DNA of 64,000 nucleotides, taken from positions 22,811-86,810 of the forward strand of contig JAFGHX010000234.1 of NCBI GenBank assembly GCA_016929905.1, read 5' to 3'. A model generated the notes under the pieces. It ran no database searches. It was not told the origin of the DNA and saw nothing but the letters and a program-made list of their open reading frames with translations. This stretch comes from Kiritimatiellia bacterium. Its GTDB lineage: Bacteria > Verrucomicrobiota > Kiritimatiellia > JAFGHX01. The position numbers and the translations under genes were made by a program. This document shows, one piece after another, positions 24,990 through 34,203 of the stretch; the first letter of the stretch is position 1, and the number at the start of each line of letters is the position of its first letter.

Positions 24990-27629
24990 CTACCACATCA
25001 TGTCGTCCTTGGGCGGCTTCGTGTACACCTTCACCTGATCGATTCGAGAACGCGTGTAGATGTAGAAGCCGACCCGGTCGTGGTCGGCGCCCAGGAGCGA
25101 GGCCGCCTCCCGGCCCGCGAAGAGGAGCTTTCCGTCCACCACAAAGCGCAGAATTCCCTCGTCGTTCTCGATCGCGATGTGGTGGATCTTGTTCGGCACA
25201 ATGCGAACGGCCGGCTTGCTGTCGGCGAAGACGGGTTCCCCGGCTCGGAGAATGCGGTTGCGGGTATTGATATACCCCCCGAACTGGAAGAAATAGCCTT
25301 TTTTCCACGCCGTTTTGTCGGTTGCGCAGTGAAGCAACGAGCTCAGGTCCGAGACTTTTGCATCCTTGCCGGCGGCATCGCCGAATGCGGCCGGGGATTC
25401 GGCTTTCGTTGCGGCGTCAAACTCCATGCGTTGATACCCGGGGAAGCCTCTCGCCGAGATCAGCGTGCCGGCCCCGACCAGTTCGCCGTCCACGATTTCC
25501 CAATCGCCATCGATTGCCGTCCAGTCCGCGCCCAACTCGCGGCGTTCGAAATCGTCGGTGAAGACCGGTTTCCACCCGGATTTCTCGGCGGGTTCTAATG
25601 CGAAACGTTCCGGTATCGGCAGCGGCTCCACGCTCGCGCCGCTCGCTTCTGCGCCCGCGGTCAGCGCCTTCAGGTCAAGGCCTTCGGCTTCGGCTTGCTC
25701 GGCGGCCTTGCGGTAGTTCGAGGGGACCGGCCCGAAGAACTCCTGGCCGCCGCGCCCCGTCATTCCGTATCGAAGCTGCACGCGGTGCAGTGCGAGCGGA
25801 TGCTCCTTCGCCAATTGGTCGATCTTGTCCCAGATGGCCTCCACCTCGCGAACCGCCTTGTAGTGTTTTCCCAGCGTGGCGCGCACCAGGTTCATCTTGG
25901 GGACGGCCTCGAAGGCGAGACGTACGTACTCGTATCCGGCGCGCACATGAGCCAGCCGGTCCCTGTAGACCCGCGGCGCGGCGGCCAGGCGGGCCCGGGC
26001 TTGATCCAGACAGCGGCCTGCCGGTTCCAGGAATTCGCGGTCGTAGATCGCCCTCATGACCCCGATCTTGGCGTATCCGGTGCTGTGGAAGTCCGGCGAT
26101 TCCTTGAACTTGCGGTCGGCTTCGTTGGCCAGCGTCCAGTATCGCTCCACATCGTCGGCCGCGGCGCCGAACCCGCGTTCATAGTAATCGCGCATGACGG
26201 CATCGCCGTCCAAATAGGGGTTCCAGGCGAGCTGCGCCATCAGGTAGTACTGCGGCCCTTGCGTGGCCCAGTGCTCGCGCGCCGTATCGATGAAGATGCC
26301 GATGCAATTGTTGTCGGCCAGGAACCGGAAATCCTCGACCGTCTTCGCAAACGCAATTTCCGGCAGGCCCCACACGCCGCCGCCGTAGTACCAGAGATTG
26401 GGCCGGTAGGTCATGTTCGGCGCCACCGCCGCCCATTTCCGGAGTTCCTCCTTCTCGTCCGCCCGCCGTTCGTCCGTGCGAAACGGCATGCCGCCCACAT
26501 AACCCACAATCACATCCTCGCGCACCTTGGCGGCCACGGGGGGCGGCTTGGAGGGGCCGTAGGCCATGCCGGCCACGTAGAGGTCGGCCCGATCGGGAAA
26601 CCGCGCCTTCAGTTCCCCGGCCAGCGTGTTCCAGAACCGGATGTAGCGCTCGCTCATCGCGACGTATTCCCGGGAATGGCCGGCCCATACGTAATTGACT
26701 TTCGCGCCGTCCGCAGGGTCCCAGGCGCGGCAGCGCTCGCAGATGCAAAGGCCGGTGCGGCTGGAATCGTTCTCCTGCGCGTTGAACACCGTCACCGCCG
26801 GATTCTCCCGCAACGATTGCGCCGCCTCGTCCAGCCATTGCGCCCATACGGCCGGGTTCGACAAGCAGATCTTGGCGTTTTTGGGGCTGGGATAGCCGCT
26901 GCGCGTGCCGTCCGCCTGCAAGGCGAAATACTCCGGATGCGTTTCGTGGTACTTGTCCCACCAGTCCGTGAAGGCATGTCCGCCGGGCACCAGCAGCGAA
27001 TCCAATAGACAACGTTGGACCCGGAGCCAATCGTGTGCCGTTCCGCGCCCGTCGTCCTTGCGGGAAATCCTCAGCACGTCGGCGCGTTGCCGGAACTGCG
27101 GATGATAGCGATGGGTGAAGGGCGCCAGCGCAATCGTGTCGCGCCGAATCACGTCCTCGCCAAGCGGCCCCGGCCAGAGCCAGCGCACGCCGAGCTGGTC
27201 CTGCAGGAACGTGTAGACCGCGTTGGCCGTGCCGTGCTCGACCTGCCGCCCGCCGAGAATCCGATCGCGTCCGGTAATGGCGACGTGCCGTCCGTCGCAG
27301 ACGATCAGGACTTCCTCGGGATGCTCGAACTCGAACCGTTCCCCGGGGAAAAGCGTCTGCAAACGCGGCTGAAGCCCGACCCATATGGCGTGGGGCGGCG
27401 GCGTCGCGGGATCGCCCTTCAGTATGGCGGGGCGGGCGCCGGCTGTCTTCTCGATGTAGCCGGCCAGTTCCTCTGCCGCTTGTGCGGTCGCCGCCGGCGC
27501 ATTCGCGGCCACGACGATCGGGGCGCGGCTGACTCCCTTCTCCACCACCGTCATGTTCGCGGCCTCGGTCGCTACGGTCATGCCCGTCACGATCACACAA
27601 CCCAGCATCAGCCAAGCGTGCTCCATCAT
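24990..27629 (-). CDS. Secreted DUF4838 protein with C-terminal DUF1080/LamG-like domain (copy E)
   Basis: A protein of about 879 residues. ATGs at 27629 and 27626 are both possible; GGGGAAAGG lies upstream, and frames starting further out would overlap the promoter. After the signal peptide (MLGCVIVTGMTVATEA) come YIEKTAGARPAIL, PPPHAIWVGLQP, WWDKYHETHPEYFALQ, CICERCRAWD and YYGGGVWGLPE, the same layout as copies C and D. From about residue 680 an added sandwich domain begins (VFTDDFERRELGADW). It is promoter-proximal in the DUF4838 run, and all following genes to 13297 share its strand with gaps of 36-191 bases. Confidence 0.88.
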   Translation of the reverse strand: MMEHAWLMLGCVIVTGMTVATEAANMTVVEKGVSRAPIVVAANAPAATAQAAEELAGYIEKTAGARPAILKGDPATPPPHAIWVGLQPRLQTLFPGERFEFEHPEEVLIVCDGRHVAITGRDRILGGRQVEHGTANAVYTFLQDQLGVRWLWPGPLGEDVIRRDTIALAPFTHRYHPQFRQRADVLRISRKDDGRGTAHDWLRVQRCLLDSLLVPGGHAFTDWWDKYHETHPEYFALQADGTRSGYPSPKNAKICLSNPAVWAQWLDEAAQSLRENPAVTVFNAQENDSSRTGLCICERCRAWDPADGAKVNYVWAGHSREYVAMSERYIRFWNTLAGELKARFPDRADLYVAGMAYGPSKPPPVAAKVREDVIVGYVGGMPFRTDERRADEKEELRKWAAVAPNMTYRPNLWYYGGGVWGLPEIAFAKTVEDFRFLADNNCIGIFIDTAREHWATQGPQYYLMAQLAWNPYLDGDAVMRDYYERGFGAAADDVERYWTLANEADRKFKESPDFHSTGYAKIGVMRAIYDREFLEPAGRCLDQARARLAAAPRVYRDRLAHVRAGYEYVRLAFEAVPKMNLVRATLGKHYKAVREVEAIWDKIDQLAKEHPLALHRVQLRYGMTGRGGQEFFGPVPSNYRKAAEQAEAEGLDLKALTAGAEASGASVEPLPIPERFALEPAEKSGWKPVFTDDFERRELGADWTAIDGDWEIVDGELVGAGTLISARGFPGYQRMEFDAATKAESPAAFGDAAGKDAKVSDLSSLLHCATDKTAWKKGYFFQFGGYINTRNRILRAGEPVFADSKPAVRIVPNKIHHIAIENDEGILRFVVDGKLLFAGREAASLLGADHDRVGFYIYTRSRIDQVKVYTKPPKDDMMW

Positions 27630-27689
27630 GTCTCGTCGCCTTTCCCCATTGCTCCTTGCCCGGTCACGATCACGTTCGCGTTCAATATG

Positions 27690-27737
27690 TGGATTATTTC
27701 CACAAATAAATATAGTTCGTTTGCCGGATTTATTCAA
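27690..27737 (-). promoter_or_regulatory. Promoter with overlapping palindromic operator for the DUF4838 operon
   Basis: On the minus strand: -35 TTGAAT (27737-27732), exactly 17 bp, -10 TATATT (27714-27709), then TATTTG and the perfect-arm palindrome TGGAAATAATCCA (27702-27690). The palindrome would cover the region of the transcription start, a classic position for repression. It is the best copy of the window's shared palindrome. The leader to the start codon is about 60-70 bases. Confidence 0.75.
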
Positions 27738-27854
27738 GAGGGATTCCCGGCGGGCATGGCGCAGGCCGTGCCCGCGGGCGTCCGGCGACTCTTGGATCCG
27801 ATCGCGTTGCCTTTGATTTCGAACAGGAGGCCCGTGGCCTCAGGGACACCCATG

Positions 27855-29465
27855 CTAGCGCGCCGCGGCCCGCGAAGCGTGGCCGTGGCCCGCCTGATAG
27901 TGTGCCCGGACTTGCGCGGCGCTCAGCGCCCGGCTGTAGATCGCGACGAGGTGGAACTCGCCAAGCCACCATTTCTCGCCGTCGTCTTCGGACGCGAGCA
28001 GGAGCCGGAAGCCGGACTGCCAGGTTCGGAAATCGCCGCCCAGTTGCCTGGCCGCACGTTGTTCGCCATCCACGTAGAGGCGTGCTTCGCCGCTCGCGGC
28101 GGCGTACGTTACGACCGCGTGAAGCGGGCGCGCGATATCCGGCCCCAGCGGGGCTTCGAGGATATCGATATTGCCGCGCCCGTTCGGGTTCTGCAACTGG
28201 CCGTCGGGGTCGGTGTTCGTGGTGTGCACGCGAACGATCAGGGTATCGGCCCGCTGCGCGAGCGTGACGTTGCGTGAGGCGCCGCCGCGGGATACGGACA
28301 CAATCCGGGCCGGGCCGGTCCGGTTGTCGGCGCCTTGGGCGATGCCCGCCGGCTTGATCCAGGCTTCGAGGGTGAGTTCACGGCTGGCGCGGCAGGCGTT
28401 GAAGATCTTGCTTGCCGGGCCGCGGGATGCGACCCGGGCGTTCGAGTCGATGGCGAGCCCGCCGCCGGGCAGCCATCGGCGTGCGGCTTCGTTCGGGATG
28501 ATGAGGTCCAGCGGCATGCCGAACGGCGCGGTGTCATGGACGACGCCCCCCGCCTGCTCCTCGAATGTATACAGAGCGATGAGACCGGTCTGTGTTCGCC
28601 CGCCGACTTGGGGCCGCGCGGCCACGACCAGCGACTTGCCGACCATCGCGAGATAACCGGCCGCCAACACTTCCGCCTGACCGGTGCGCTTGCAGGTGAC
28701 GCGTGTCTGGCCGGTTCGCATGTCGACGCGCGTGGATTCGGGCGAGACGTCGACCTCGAACCGTGTTCCGATCACGCGCAACTCGGCGTGGGGCGTATCG
28801 ACCTGCATCTCGCGCCCCGGCGGCTGGCGCGTGACGTCGGCCACAAGCCGGCCGCGGGTCTGATAGATCCGCTTGGCGTTCGACTGTCCGACGCTATCCA
28901 AGCGGGCCGCGGCCGGCCCGTGCCACTCGACGCGTGTGCCGTCGGCAAACGCCGCCGCGGCCATGGCGTCCGGCCCGGCCGTCTGCAGGGCGTCCCCGTC
29001 GTGCAACGCGTCTCTCGGGCTCGGACGGAGCGTCTTGCCGTCGCGCGAGAGGCGGACCTCACCGCGCATCGCGCTCAGCTCCGCCGTTGCCGGTCGACCC
29101 GGAATGGGCGTGAGTTTGCCCATGCGCGTCTGGAGCACGAAACCCAGCCCCAGCAGGATCGCGGCTGCCACGCCGGTAATCCACCGCGGCCAGGTCGCGG
29201 AGCGGAGGTCGACGGGGGGGCGTGGGATGGCTCTTGGACGGACGGGCGGCCGGCCGGCTTGCCGGCGGCGCGGCGCCACAACGGTGTCGCCGGCCAGGGT
29301 TTCGGCGGCAAGCTCACGCATGAGGATATGCATCGACAGTTCCTCGCGAAATCGGCGCGCGAGACGCGGGTCGCGCCGTATGCGTTCAGCCAGACGCGGC
29401 GCTTCCCGTTCGGGCTGCTCGGCGTCGAGGCAATCGGCGAGCAGATTGTCGAATTCCTCATTCAT
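27855..29465 (-). CDS. FecR-domain protein with single TM helix and C-terminal LamG domain (probable anti-sigma factor)
   Basis: A protein of 536 residues. The start at 29465 (MNEEFDNLL) is preferred over 29471 because GAGAG then has normal spacing. Residues 1-95 are cytoplasmic (DCLDAEQPEREAPRLAERI resembles the anti-sigma N-terminus), one membrane helix follows (WITGVAAAILLGLGFVLQ), then a FecR domain (GEVRLSRDGK, IGTRFEVDVSPESTRVDM, GYLAMV). The last 230 residues form a LamG-type sugar-binding jelly roll (TLEAWIKPAGIAQG, VTYAAASGEARLYVDGEQ, WLGEFHLVAIYSRALS). The gene overlaps the end of the ECF sigma gene, so the two are translationally coupled. Inference: the outer LamG senses a carbohydrate and the inner part releases the sigma factor. 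Confidence 0.87.
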   Translation of the reverse strand: MNEEFDNLLADCLDAEQPEREAPRLAERIRRDPRLARRFREELSMHILMRELAAETLAGDTVVAPRRRQAGRPPVRPRAIPRPPVDLRSATWPRWITGVAAAILLGLGFVLQTRMGKLTPIPGRPATAELSAMRGEVRLSRDGKTLRPSPRDALHDGDALQTAGPDAMAAAAFADGTRVEWHGPAAARLDSVGQSNAKRIYQTRGRLVADVTRQPPGREMQVDTPHAELRVIGTRFEVDVSPESTRVDMRTGQTRVTCKRTGQAEVLAAGYLAMVGKSLVVAARPQVGGRTQTGLIALYTFEEQAGGVVHDTAPFGMPLDLIIPNEAARRWLPGGGLAIDSNARVASRGPASKIFNACRASRELTLEAWIKPAGIAQGADNRTGPARIVSVSRGGASRNVTLAQRADTLIVRVHTTNTDPDGQLQNPNGRGNIDILEAPLGPDIARPLHAVVTYAAASGEARLYVDGEQRAARQLGGDFRTWQSGFRLLLASEDDGEKWWLGEFHLVAIYSRALSAAQVRAHYQAGHGHASRAAAR

Positions 29466-30003
29466 CGGCATCTCTCGGGCTCGCGCGCGCTATCTGCGCG
29501 CGAATGCATTCGCGCAAGAATCGGCGAACTCGGATGAGCGTTGTCCGCAACGAACCCACCCGCATTCCGATCGCCTTGGCCAGTTTCGGGCCCTTGAAGT
29601 TTCGGCCGTAGCGCGTAAGGAACAGCTCTCGGTTCCGTTCGCTGAGTTGTTCGACGCATGTTCGCAGCCCTCTGCGTTTTCGGTCCCACACGTCCTCGTC
29701 CGGCTCCTCCTGCGCGATCTCGGCCAGGTATTCGAGCGCCTCTTGTTCGACCGGCGTGGGCGTGCGTTTCGCGGCATCCCAATGGCGCCTGACCATGTTC
29801 CGGGCGACCCCCTTCGCCCAGTTCACGGGGTCGCGCACCTCGTCCAGTCGCTCCTTGCCCCGCGCGATTTCGAGCATGGTTTCCTGGAAGATGTCTTCCG
29901 ACCCGGCGAGATCCTGGCTCATCGCCACGATCACGGCCATGATCGAGTCCCGATGCTCGAGCACCTGCGCGAGAACCGGGTGCGTGTCGGAATCCCCGAC
30001 CAT
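29458..30003 (-). CDS. ECF RNA polymerase sigma factor (Rhodopirellula/Verrucomicrobium type)
   Basis: A protein of 181 residues. The start at 30003 (MVGDSDTHPVLAQ) has GGGAGAG about nine bases upstream; the longer frame to 30048 would cover the upstream motif. Sigma region 2 is visible as DLAGSEDIFQETMLEIARG and WAKGVARNMVRRHW, and region 4 as LSERNRELFLTRYGRNF and AIGMRVGSLRTTLIRVRRFL. The type is common in Planctomycetes and Verrucomicrobia and usually sits beside a FecR-LamG gene, as here. AAACGTGCACAG begins 36 bases upstream and recurs before three other genes, suggesting autoregulation and a small regulon. Confidence 0.9.
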   Translation of the reverse strand: MVGDSDTHPVLAQVLEHRDSIMAVIVAMSQDLAGSEDIFQETMLEIARGKERLDEVRDPVNWAKGVARNMVRRHWDAAKRTPTPVEQEALEYLAEIAQEEPDEDVWDRKRRGLRTCVEQLSERNRELFLTRYGRNFKGPKLAKAIGMRVGSLRTTLIRVRRFLRECIRAQIARASPRDADE

Positions 30004-30038
30004 TCTCTTGCTCTCCCAGCATGTCGGCCATGCGACCG

Positions 30039-30050
30039 AAACGTGCACAG
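30039..30050 (-). promoter_or_regulatory. AAACGTGCACAG motif upstream of the ECF sigma gene
   Basis: On the minus strand CTGTGCACGTTT, 36 bases before the sigma-factor start. The same 11-12 bases occur before both CotH genes (33638, 42258) and the GH140-like gene (43761), always 36-84 bases upstream of the start codon. It could be a promoter element for this sigma factor or an operator. Confidence 0.6.
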
Positions 30051-30349
30051 ATCGGCTGTCTTCGCGTTTGCCTGGCGGGCATTTTGCGGGAGATGCGTCG
30101 AAAAAGGAAGATTGGATTTCGGCGGCATGGCAGAAGCGGCGTCTCGCCGCTTTTCGGGCCGAAGGCCCGGGAATCCTCGCGGCAGTCCGTGCGCCGATAC
30201 GAGCCGACCCGCCGTCGCCCTTCGGGCGGGCGCGAGGCGGCTTGTCGACCGTGCAACGCCTGTCTTCGCGTCATTCCATGCCAGGCCGTCGAGGCTCCGC
30301 CGAGAGGGACGGGCTGCAAACCCGTCGGGCGTCGTCCGTCCGGCGGCGC
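30051..30349. other. Gene-free stretch between sigma factor and first CotH gene
   Basis: No gene is supported. It contains GC-rich short stems (for example GGCG-TCTC-CGCC-like at about 30138 and GGGCC-GAA-GGCCC at about 30157) but no T-tract that would make a convincing terminator. Confidence 0.4.
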
Positions 30350-33300
30350 CTATTCCATGCCCAGCCACACCCGCGCGCGATAGCAGGTGGAGGCGTCGTC
30401 GCCGCCGGCAGGCCGGTAGACGATGGTCTGGTTCAGCCCGACGATGTCGGTGTACCCCGGCACAACCGTCCAAGCGTCTCCCGATTCGATCTGCTGCTGC
30501 AGCTCGTAGTGGCGTGTGAGCCCCTCGTAACCGGCGCCGCCTGCCGCGGTGGTTGGGACGCGGATCTCGATCTGGCCGGCAACGAGCACGATGTCGACCG
30601 CGAAAACGCTGTCCGCGCCGGCCGGATCGGATCCGGCCACGTATTCCTCCCAGTTCTCGAACCCGTCCCCGTCGAAATCCTGCCCTGCCCCGCCGTCCGT
30701 GGTGCTCGCGCCGCCGAAATGTTCTTCTTCCCACGCGTCGGCCATGCCGTCGCCGTCGTCGTCGCCGGGGATGACCGTTTGCGCTTCGCGCCGCAGCGCG
30801 AGCGCGTTGAAGTACGCCGTGCCGCCGCCGCCGAGCGCCAACGTCAGCGTAAACTCGCCGTCCGCGCCCGGCGCCACGCCCCGGAACCGTGCGACGAAGC
30901 CATTGTCCGTATTCTCGCCGTTGCAGATCGTGACCGAGGCATCGGCCGTGCCGGCGAAGTCGGCGCCCGGCGTGCTGGCGTTCTCCCAAGCGGCCGCACG
31001 GCTGATCGTGACGCTCGCCAACCGGTCGAGGTAGCCGCCCGCGCGGTTGCCGAACACCACGACTTCGTAGGTGGCATTCGTCTCGAGGCCGCGGAAAGTG
31101 AGGGTGATCGGATCGGTCTTGAAGTAGATAAACCCGTCGCAGTCGACGATGCCGCCGAACACGGCGTCCGCGTCCGTCCCCCGCGTGGGCGCGCCCGCCG
31201 CGTTGTCCGCGACGCTGCCGGCGTAACTGCCGGCGAGCATGACGCCCGTGCCCCGCCCCGTGTCGTGACGGACCAGTTCGACCGTGCCGCCGGCGCCCGT
31301 TGTGATGTTGGCCGCCGGCTGCCCGCTGAGCCAGCCGAGGTCGTGGTACGCCGACCACGTCCCGGACGCTTGGGCCGGATCGGTGATCATGATGTTCACG
31401 GTTATGACGACCGGCCCGTTCGTGGCGCCGGAGCCGTCGTCCTGCACCGCGATGGTTCTGGCATAGCGGCCGACCGGGACGGTCGTGTTGATCGTGAGCG
31501 TGTGTGTGTGCGTGTCGCCGGCGCCGGAGGACGAGCCGGCGGCGGGCGAGATGTCGTAGTGACTGGTGTCTTCGACCACGAGATAGTCCAGCGTGCCGCC
31601 CCCGCAGTTCCATACGTCGAACGTGGGCGCCGCGGAGCCGTTTTGCTCCACCGTCACGTCGATCGTCGTGGCGCTCACGGCGATCTCGGGCGGTGGCGTG
31701 TCGTCCCGGGTGGTGGCGTCGGCGATCGCGGAATAGGCCGAATCGCCGGCGGCGTTGGAGGCTCTGATCTGGTAGTAATACCTCGTGCCTGCGCTCAGGC
31801 CGGAGTCGGTGTGAGCGGTCGTGTTCGCCGCCGGTTCGGCGATTCGAACCCAGTCGTTCAGCCCGCTTTGCCGGCGGTCGATTTCGAATACGTCCTCGTT
31901 GGAGCTGTTGTCGGCCCAGCCGAGTTGGATTTTGCTCGATGAGCTGGCCGATGCCGTCAGCCCGCTCGGCGCGGCGGGCGGCGTCAGGGCTTTGGGCGTG
32001 GTGGCGGCGGCGACGGCGGAATAGGCGGAGTCGCCGTCGCCGTTGTATGCCTTGATCTTGTAATAGAATGTGGTCCCGTCGGGCAGACCCGAATCGGTAT
32101 GGGCGGTCGCATTCGCCGCTGTGGCCACGATGCGGATCCAGGTCGTGGCGCCGTCCCGTCGGCGGTCGATCTTGAAGCCGTCTTCGTCGGGACTGTTGTC
32201 CTTCCACGTCAGCTTGATCCGGCTGGCGGACGTGGCGCTTGCGGCCAGCCCGCTCGGCGCGGCGGGCGGGTCGCCGCCGGCGTCCAGGATCCAGCCCTTC
32301 GCGTCGAACGTGGCGACGGCCTCCGCGTCGTTGCCCGTCATCGTGTTCAGAATCTTGGTGTTCGCGCTGGACCACGCGCTCGCGCTGCCGCCCCAGCGGC
32401 TGGCGTCCGCCTGGATGTCGTTCTTGATGAAGCTTTTCAACGTGTTCCAGCGCGCCTTGTTCTTGGTTTCGGTAAGAGCGCCGCCGCTGGTCATGATGTG
32501 TTTGCGGATCCGATCGGAAAAGATCTGCTTGAATCCCTGATTCTTCATCAATCCGGCAAACATCTTGAAGTGATAGTCGTCGGGATGCCAGGACATCGTG
32601 ACCGGATCGGTGCGCACGTAGTGCCCGACGCGATAGGAGCTTGTCTCTCCAGCTTTCCGGCCCCAGCCGACCCAGCAGAGCTCGCCGTCCCATACCGTGT
32701 GGTAGGTGAGGCCGGCCGGATTGCCGCGGGTCACATTCCACTTGTTCCCGCTGCCGCCCCAATCCCAGATTCCGACATACATGCCCAGCATCATGTAGTC
32801 GGCGAAGGCCTCGAGCGACACGTAGGCGCGCAGTTCGGACAGCGACCGATTCTGGGCGTCGACACAGGCATTGACGGCCGCGTTGAACCGGGTGAGGCTG
32901 CCTTCCGCGTCGCGCTGCGACGCGTAGTCCTGTTTCAGGCCCCCGAAATGCATGGATGCCCAGGCTCGGTCGGCCCGCTCCGTCACGTTGTACAGGCCCC
33001 AATATTGGCCGTTCACGTAGAGATGGGCGTAGGTGCCGTGGCAACCCCAGCCGGACATGGCGATCCGGGTCGCGCGCATCCATTCGTCATTGATGAAGGT
33101 TGGCCCGTTCGACACGACCGTGTATTTCGATTTCCAACTGTCATTGCCGCCGCCGCGCAGGACGAGGTTGTCGAACCCGGTTTTGCTGTGCGCGTTCAGG
33201 GGCGCGCGCGCGAATACGGGGAAGTTCAGGCGCTTGGCGCCATACTCGGGACCTCGGAATTTCAGCCGGAACGAGTTTTTTCCCACGTTGTTCACGGTCA

Positions 33301-33574
33301 ACTGAACGGCCGCCGCGCCATGCGGGCGGATCCCGCAGGTGACGGTGTGGCGGAAGGTGCTGTCGGCCGGGTATTTGAACTTCACGGTGCAACGCTTTTC
33401 CGGCGGGTTCGACACGGATTTGCGGGGCAGTGTCTTGATCGCACTCCAATCCCCGCTCGACAGGCTGATATGGATTTCGAGGATATCGGGGTGGCCCGCA
33501 AGCGCATTCCCGGCGAATGCGGCAATCAGCGCAAAAACGGCGAAAACGACGACGGCGTGTCCTGGCTTCTTCAT
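30350..33574 (-). CDS. Secreted CotH kinase-family protein with two Fn3 domains and conserved C-terminal module
   Basis: A protein of 1074 residues. Of two ATGs (33580, 33574), the second is seven bases from GGGAGG and is chosen; a signal peptide ends at AGNALA-GHPD. The CotH domain comes first: WSAIKTLP, VGKNSFRLKF, NLVLRGGGNDSWKSKY, and HLYVNGQYWGLYNVTERADRAW. Two fibronectin type III domains follow (PAAPSGLAASA, PAAPSGLTASA), then an Ig-like piece (PEIAVSATTIDV), a sandwich domain (YHDLGWLSGQP to AYFNALALRRE), an Asp-rich DGDGMADAW stretch and the terminal module (GAGYEGLTRHYELQQ ... CYRARVWLGME). CotH family members are protein kinases acting on exported proteins. Here the target is unknown. 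The shared motif at 33638-33650 lies upstream. Confidence 0.88.
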   Translation of the reverse strand: MKKPGHAVVVFAVFALIAAFAGNALAGHPDILEIHISLSSGDWSAIKTLPRKSVSNPPEKRCTVKFKYPADSTFRHTVTCGIRPHGAAAVQLTVNNVGKNSFRLKFRGPEYGAKRLNFPVFARAPLNAHSKTGFDNLVLRGGGNDSWKSKYTVVSNGPTFINDEWMRATRIAMSGWGCHGTYAHLYVNGQYWGLYNVTERADRAWASMHFGGLKQDYASQRDAEGSLTRFNAAVNACVDAQNRSLSELRAYVSLEAFADYMMLGMYVGIWDWGGSGNKWNVTRGNPAGLTYHTVWDGELCWVGWGRKAGETSSYRVGHYVRTDPVTMSWHPDDYHFKMFAGLMKNQGFKQIFSDRIRKHIMTSGGALTETKNKARWNTLKSFIKNDIQADASRWGGSASAWSSANTKILNTMTGNDAEAVATFDAKGWILDAGGDPPAAPSGLAASATSASRIKLTWKDNSPDEDGFKIDRRRDGATTWIRIVATAANATAHTDSGLPDGTTFYYKIKAYNGDGDSAYSAVAAATTPKALTPPAAPSGLTASASSSSKIQLGWADNSSNEDVFEIDRRQSGLNDWVRIAEPAANTTAHTDSGLSAGTRYYYQIRASNAAGDSAYSAIADATTRDDTPPPEIAVSATTIDVTVEQNGSAAPTFDVWNCGGGTLDYLVVEDTSHYDISPAAGSSSGAGDTHTHTLTINTTVPVGRYARTIAVQDDGSGATNGPVVITVNIMITDPAQASGTWSAYHDLGWLSGQPAANITTGAGGTVELVRHDTGRGTGVMLAGSYAGSVADNAAGAPTRGTDADAVFGGIVDCDGFIYFKTDPITLTFRGLETNATYEVVVFGNRAGGYLDRLASVTISRAAAWENASTPGADFAGTADASVTICNGENTDNGFVARFRGVAPGADGEFTLTLALGGGGTAYFNALALRREAQTVIPGDDDGDGMADAWEEEHFGGASTTDGGAGQDFDGDGFENWEEYVAGSDPAGADSVFAVDIVLVAGQIEIRVPTTAAGGAGYEGLTRHYELQQQIESGDAWTVVPGYTDIVGLNQTIVYRPAGGDDASTCYRARVWLGME

Positions 33575-33637
33575 TCGCATGCCTCCCTCTTGGCTTAACG
33601 GCGTTCCTTCGTTGGCCACATGTCAGCGGGCCGAGCG

Positions 33638-33650
33638 AAACGTGCACAAG
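33638..33650 (-). promoter_or_regulatory. AAACGTGCACAA motif upstream of the first CotH gene
   Basis: Second copy of the sigma-associated motif (one base different at its end), 64 bases before the chosen CotH start. On the minus strand it is preceded by CGTTTTTCT; the copy at 42258 has a similar GCGTTTTCC before it. Confidence 0.55.
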
Positions 33651-33741
33651 AAAAACGGGGCGATTCGAAGGGAATTTGGCGGGAAAACGGCGGGTAGGGC
33701 TCATTGCCGGCCGCGGCTCGGACGGGACCGCCCCTTCGGCG

Positions 33742-34098
33742 TCATCCGGGGGCCTGGATATCCAGTGACGCAGGCAGGACGTCATCCTGTTTGCCCGGAT
33801 TCGTGCCCGAAAAGACGGGAATGTGGATTTCGGAAAGGTAACGCGAAAGAAAGCCCAGCACGAAATCCTCCTGCCGTTCGCGCATGTCGCGGTCGAATCG
33901 GCGGGCGTTGTCGCGGTGGCCTTCGATGTCCAGGATCAGGCTTCGAGGTCTTCCCGGTCCGATTTCTTGCGCGCGCTCGACCAATCTGAAGAGAGCCTGC
34001 GCGGATTCCTCGAATCCCTCGTTCGGGTAGACGACGTGGTATATCGCGGAAAGATCGCCCCTCGGCCCGGCGTGGACGGCATCCCGGCTCCTGATCAT
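33742..34098 (-). CDS. Small hypothetical protein, possibly a relic
   Basis: An open frame of 118 codons with a protein-like composition: SAIYHVVYPNEGFEESAQAL, FRLVERAQEI, RSLILDIEGHRD and DFVLGFLSRYLSEIHIP. No family is recognised and no clear ribosome-binding site is seen. It lies beside truncated helicase-related pieces, so it may be a remnant of the same ancestral locus or a small conserved gene. Coding character is judged by eye only. Confidence 0.45.
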   Translation of the reverse strand: MIRSRDAVHAGPRGDLSAIYHVVYPNEGFEESAQALFRLVERAQEIGPGRPRSLILDIEGHRDNARRFDRDMRERQEDFVLGFLSRYLSEIHIPVFSGTNPGKQDDVLPASLDIQAPG

Positions 34099-34203
34099 CG
34101 GCGCGGTCCCCTACCCGGCCGTTGCCGCGCTGCCTGGAGGTGCGCGAAACGGGCCGGCTTCGTCTCTCCTCGCCGCATCCGGACCTGCTGATTCGCGCCC
34201 GGC

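Noticed and set aside
27630..27737. A 36-residue N-terminal extension of DUF4838 copy E
   Set aside because: It overlaps the -35/-10 promoter and the palindrome, and the signal peptide begins at 27629.
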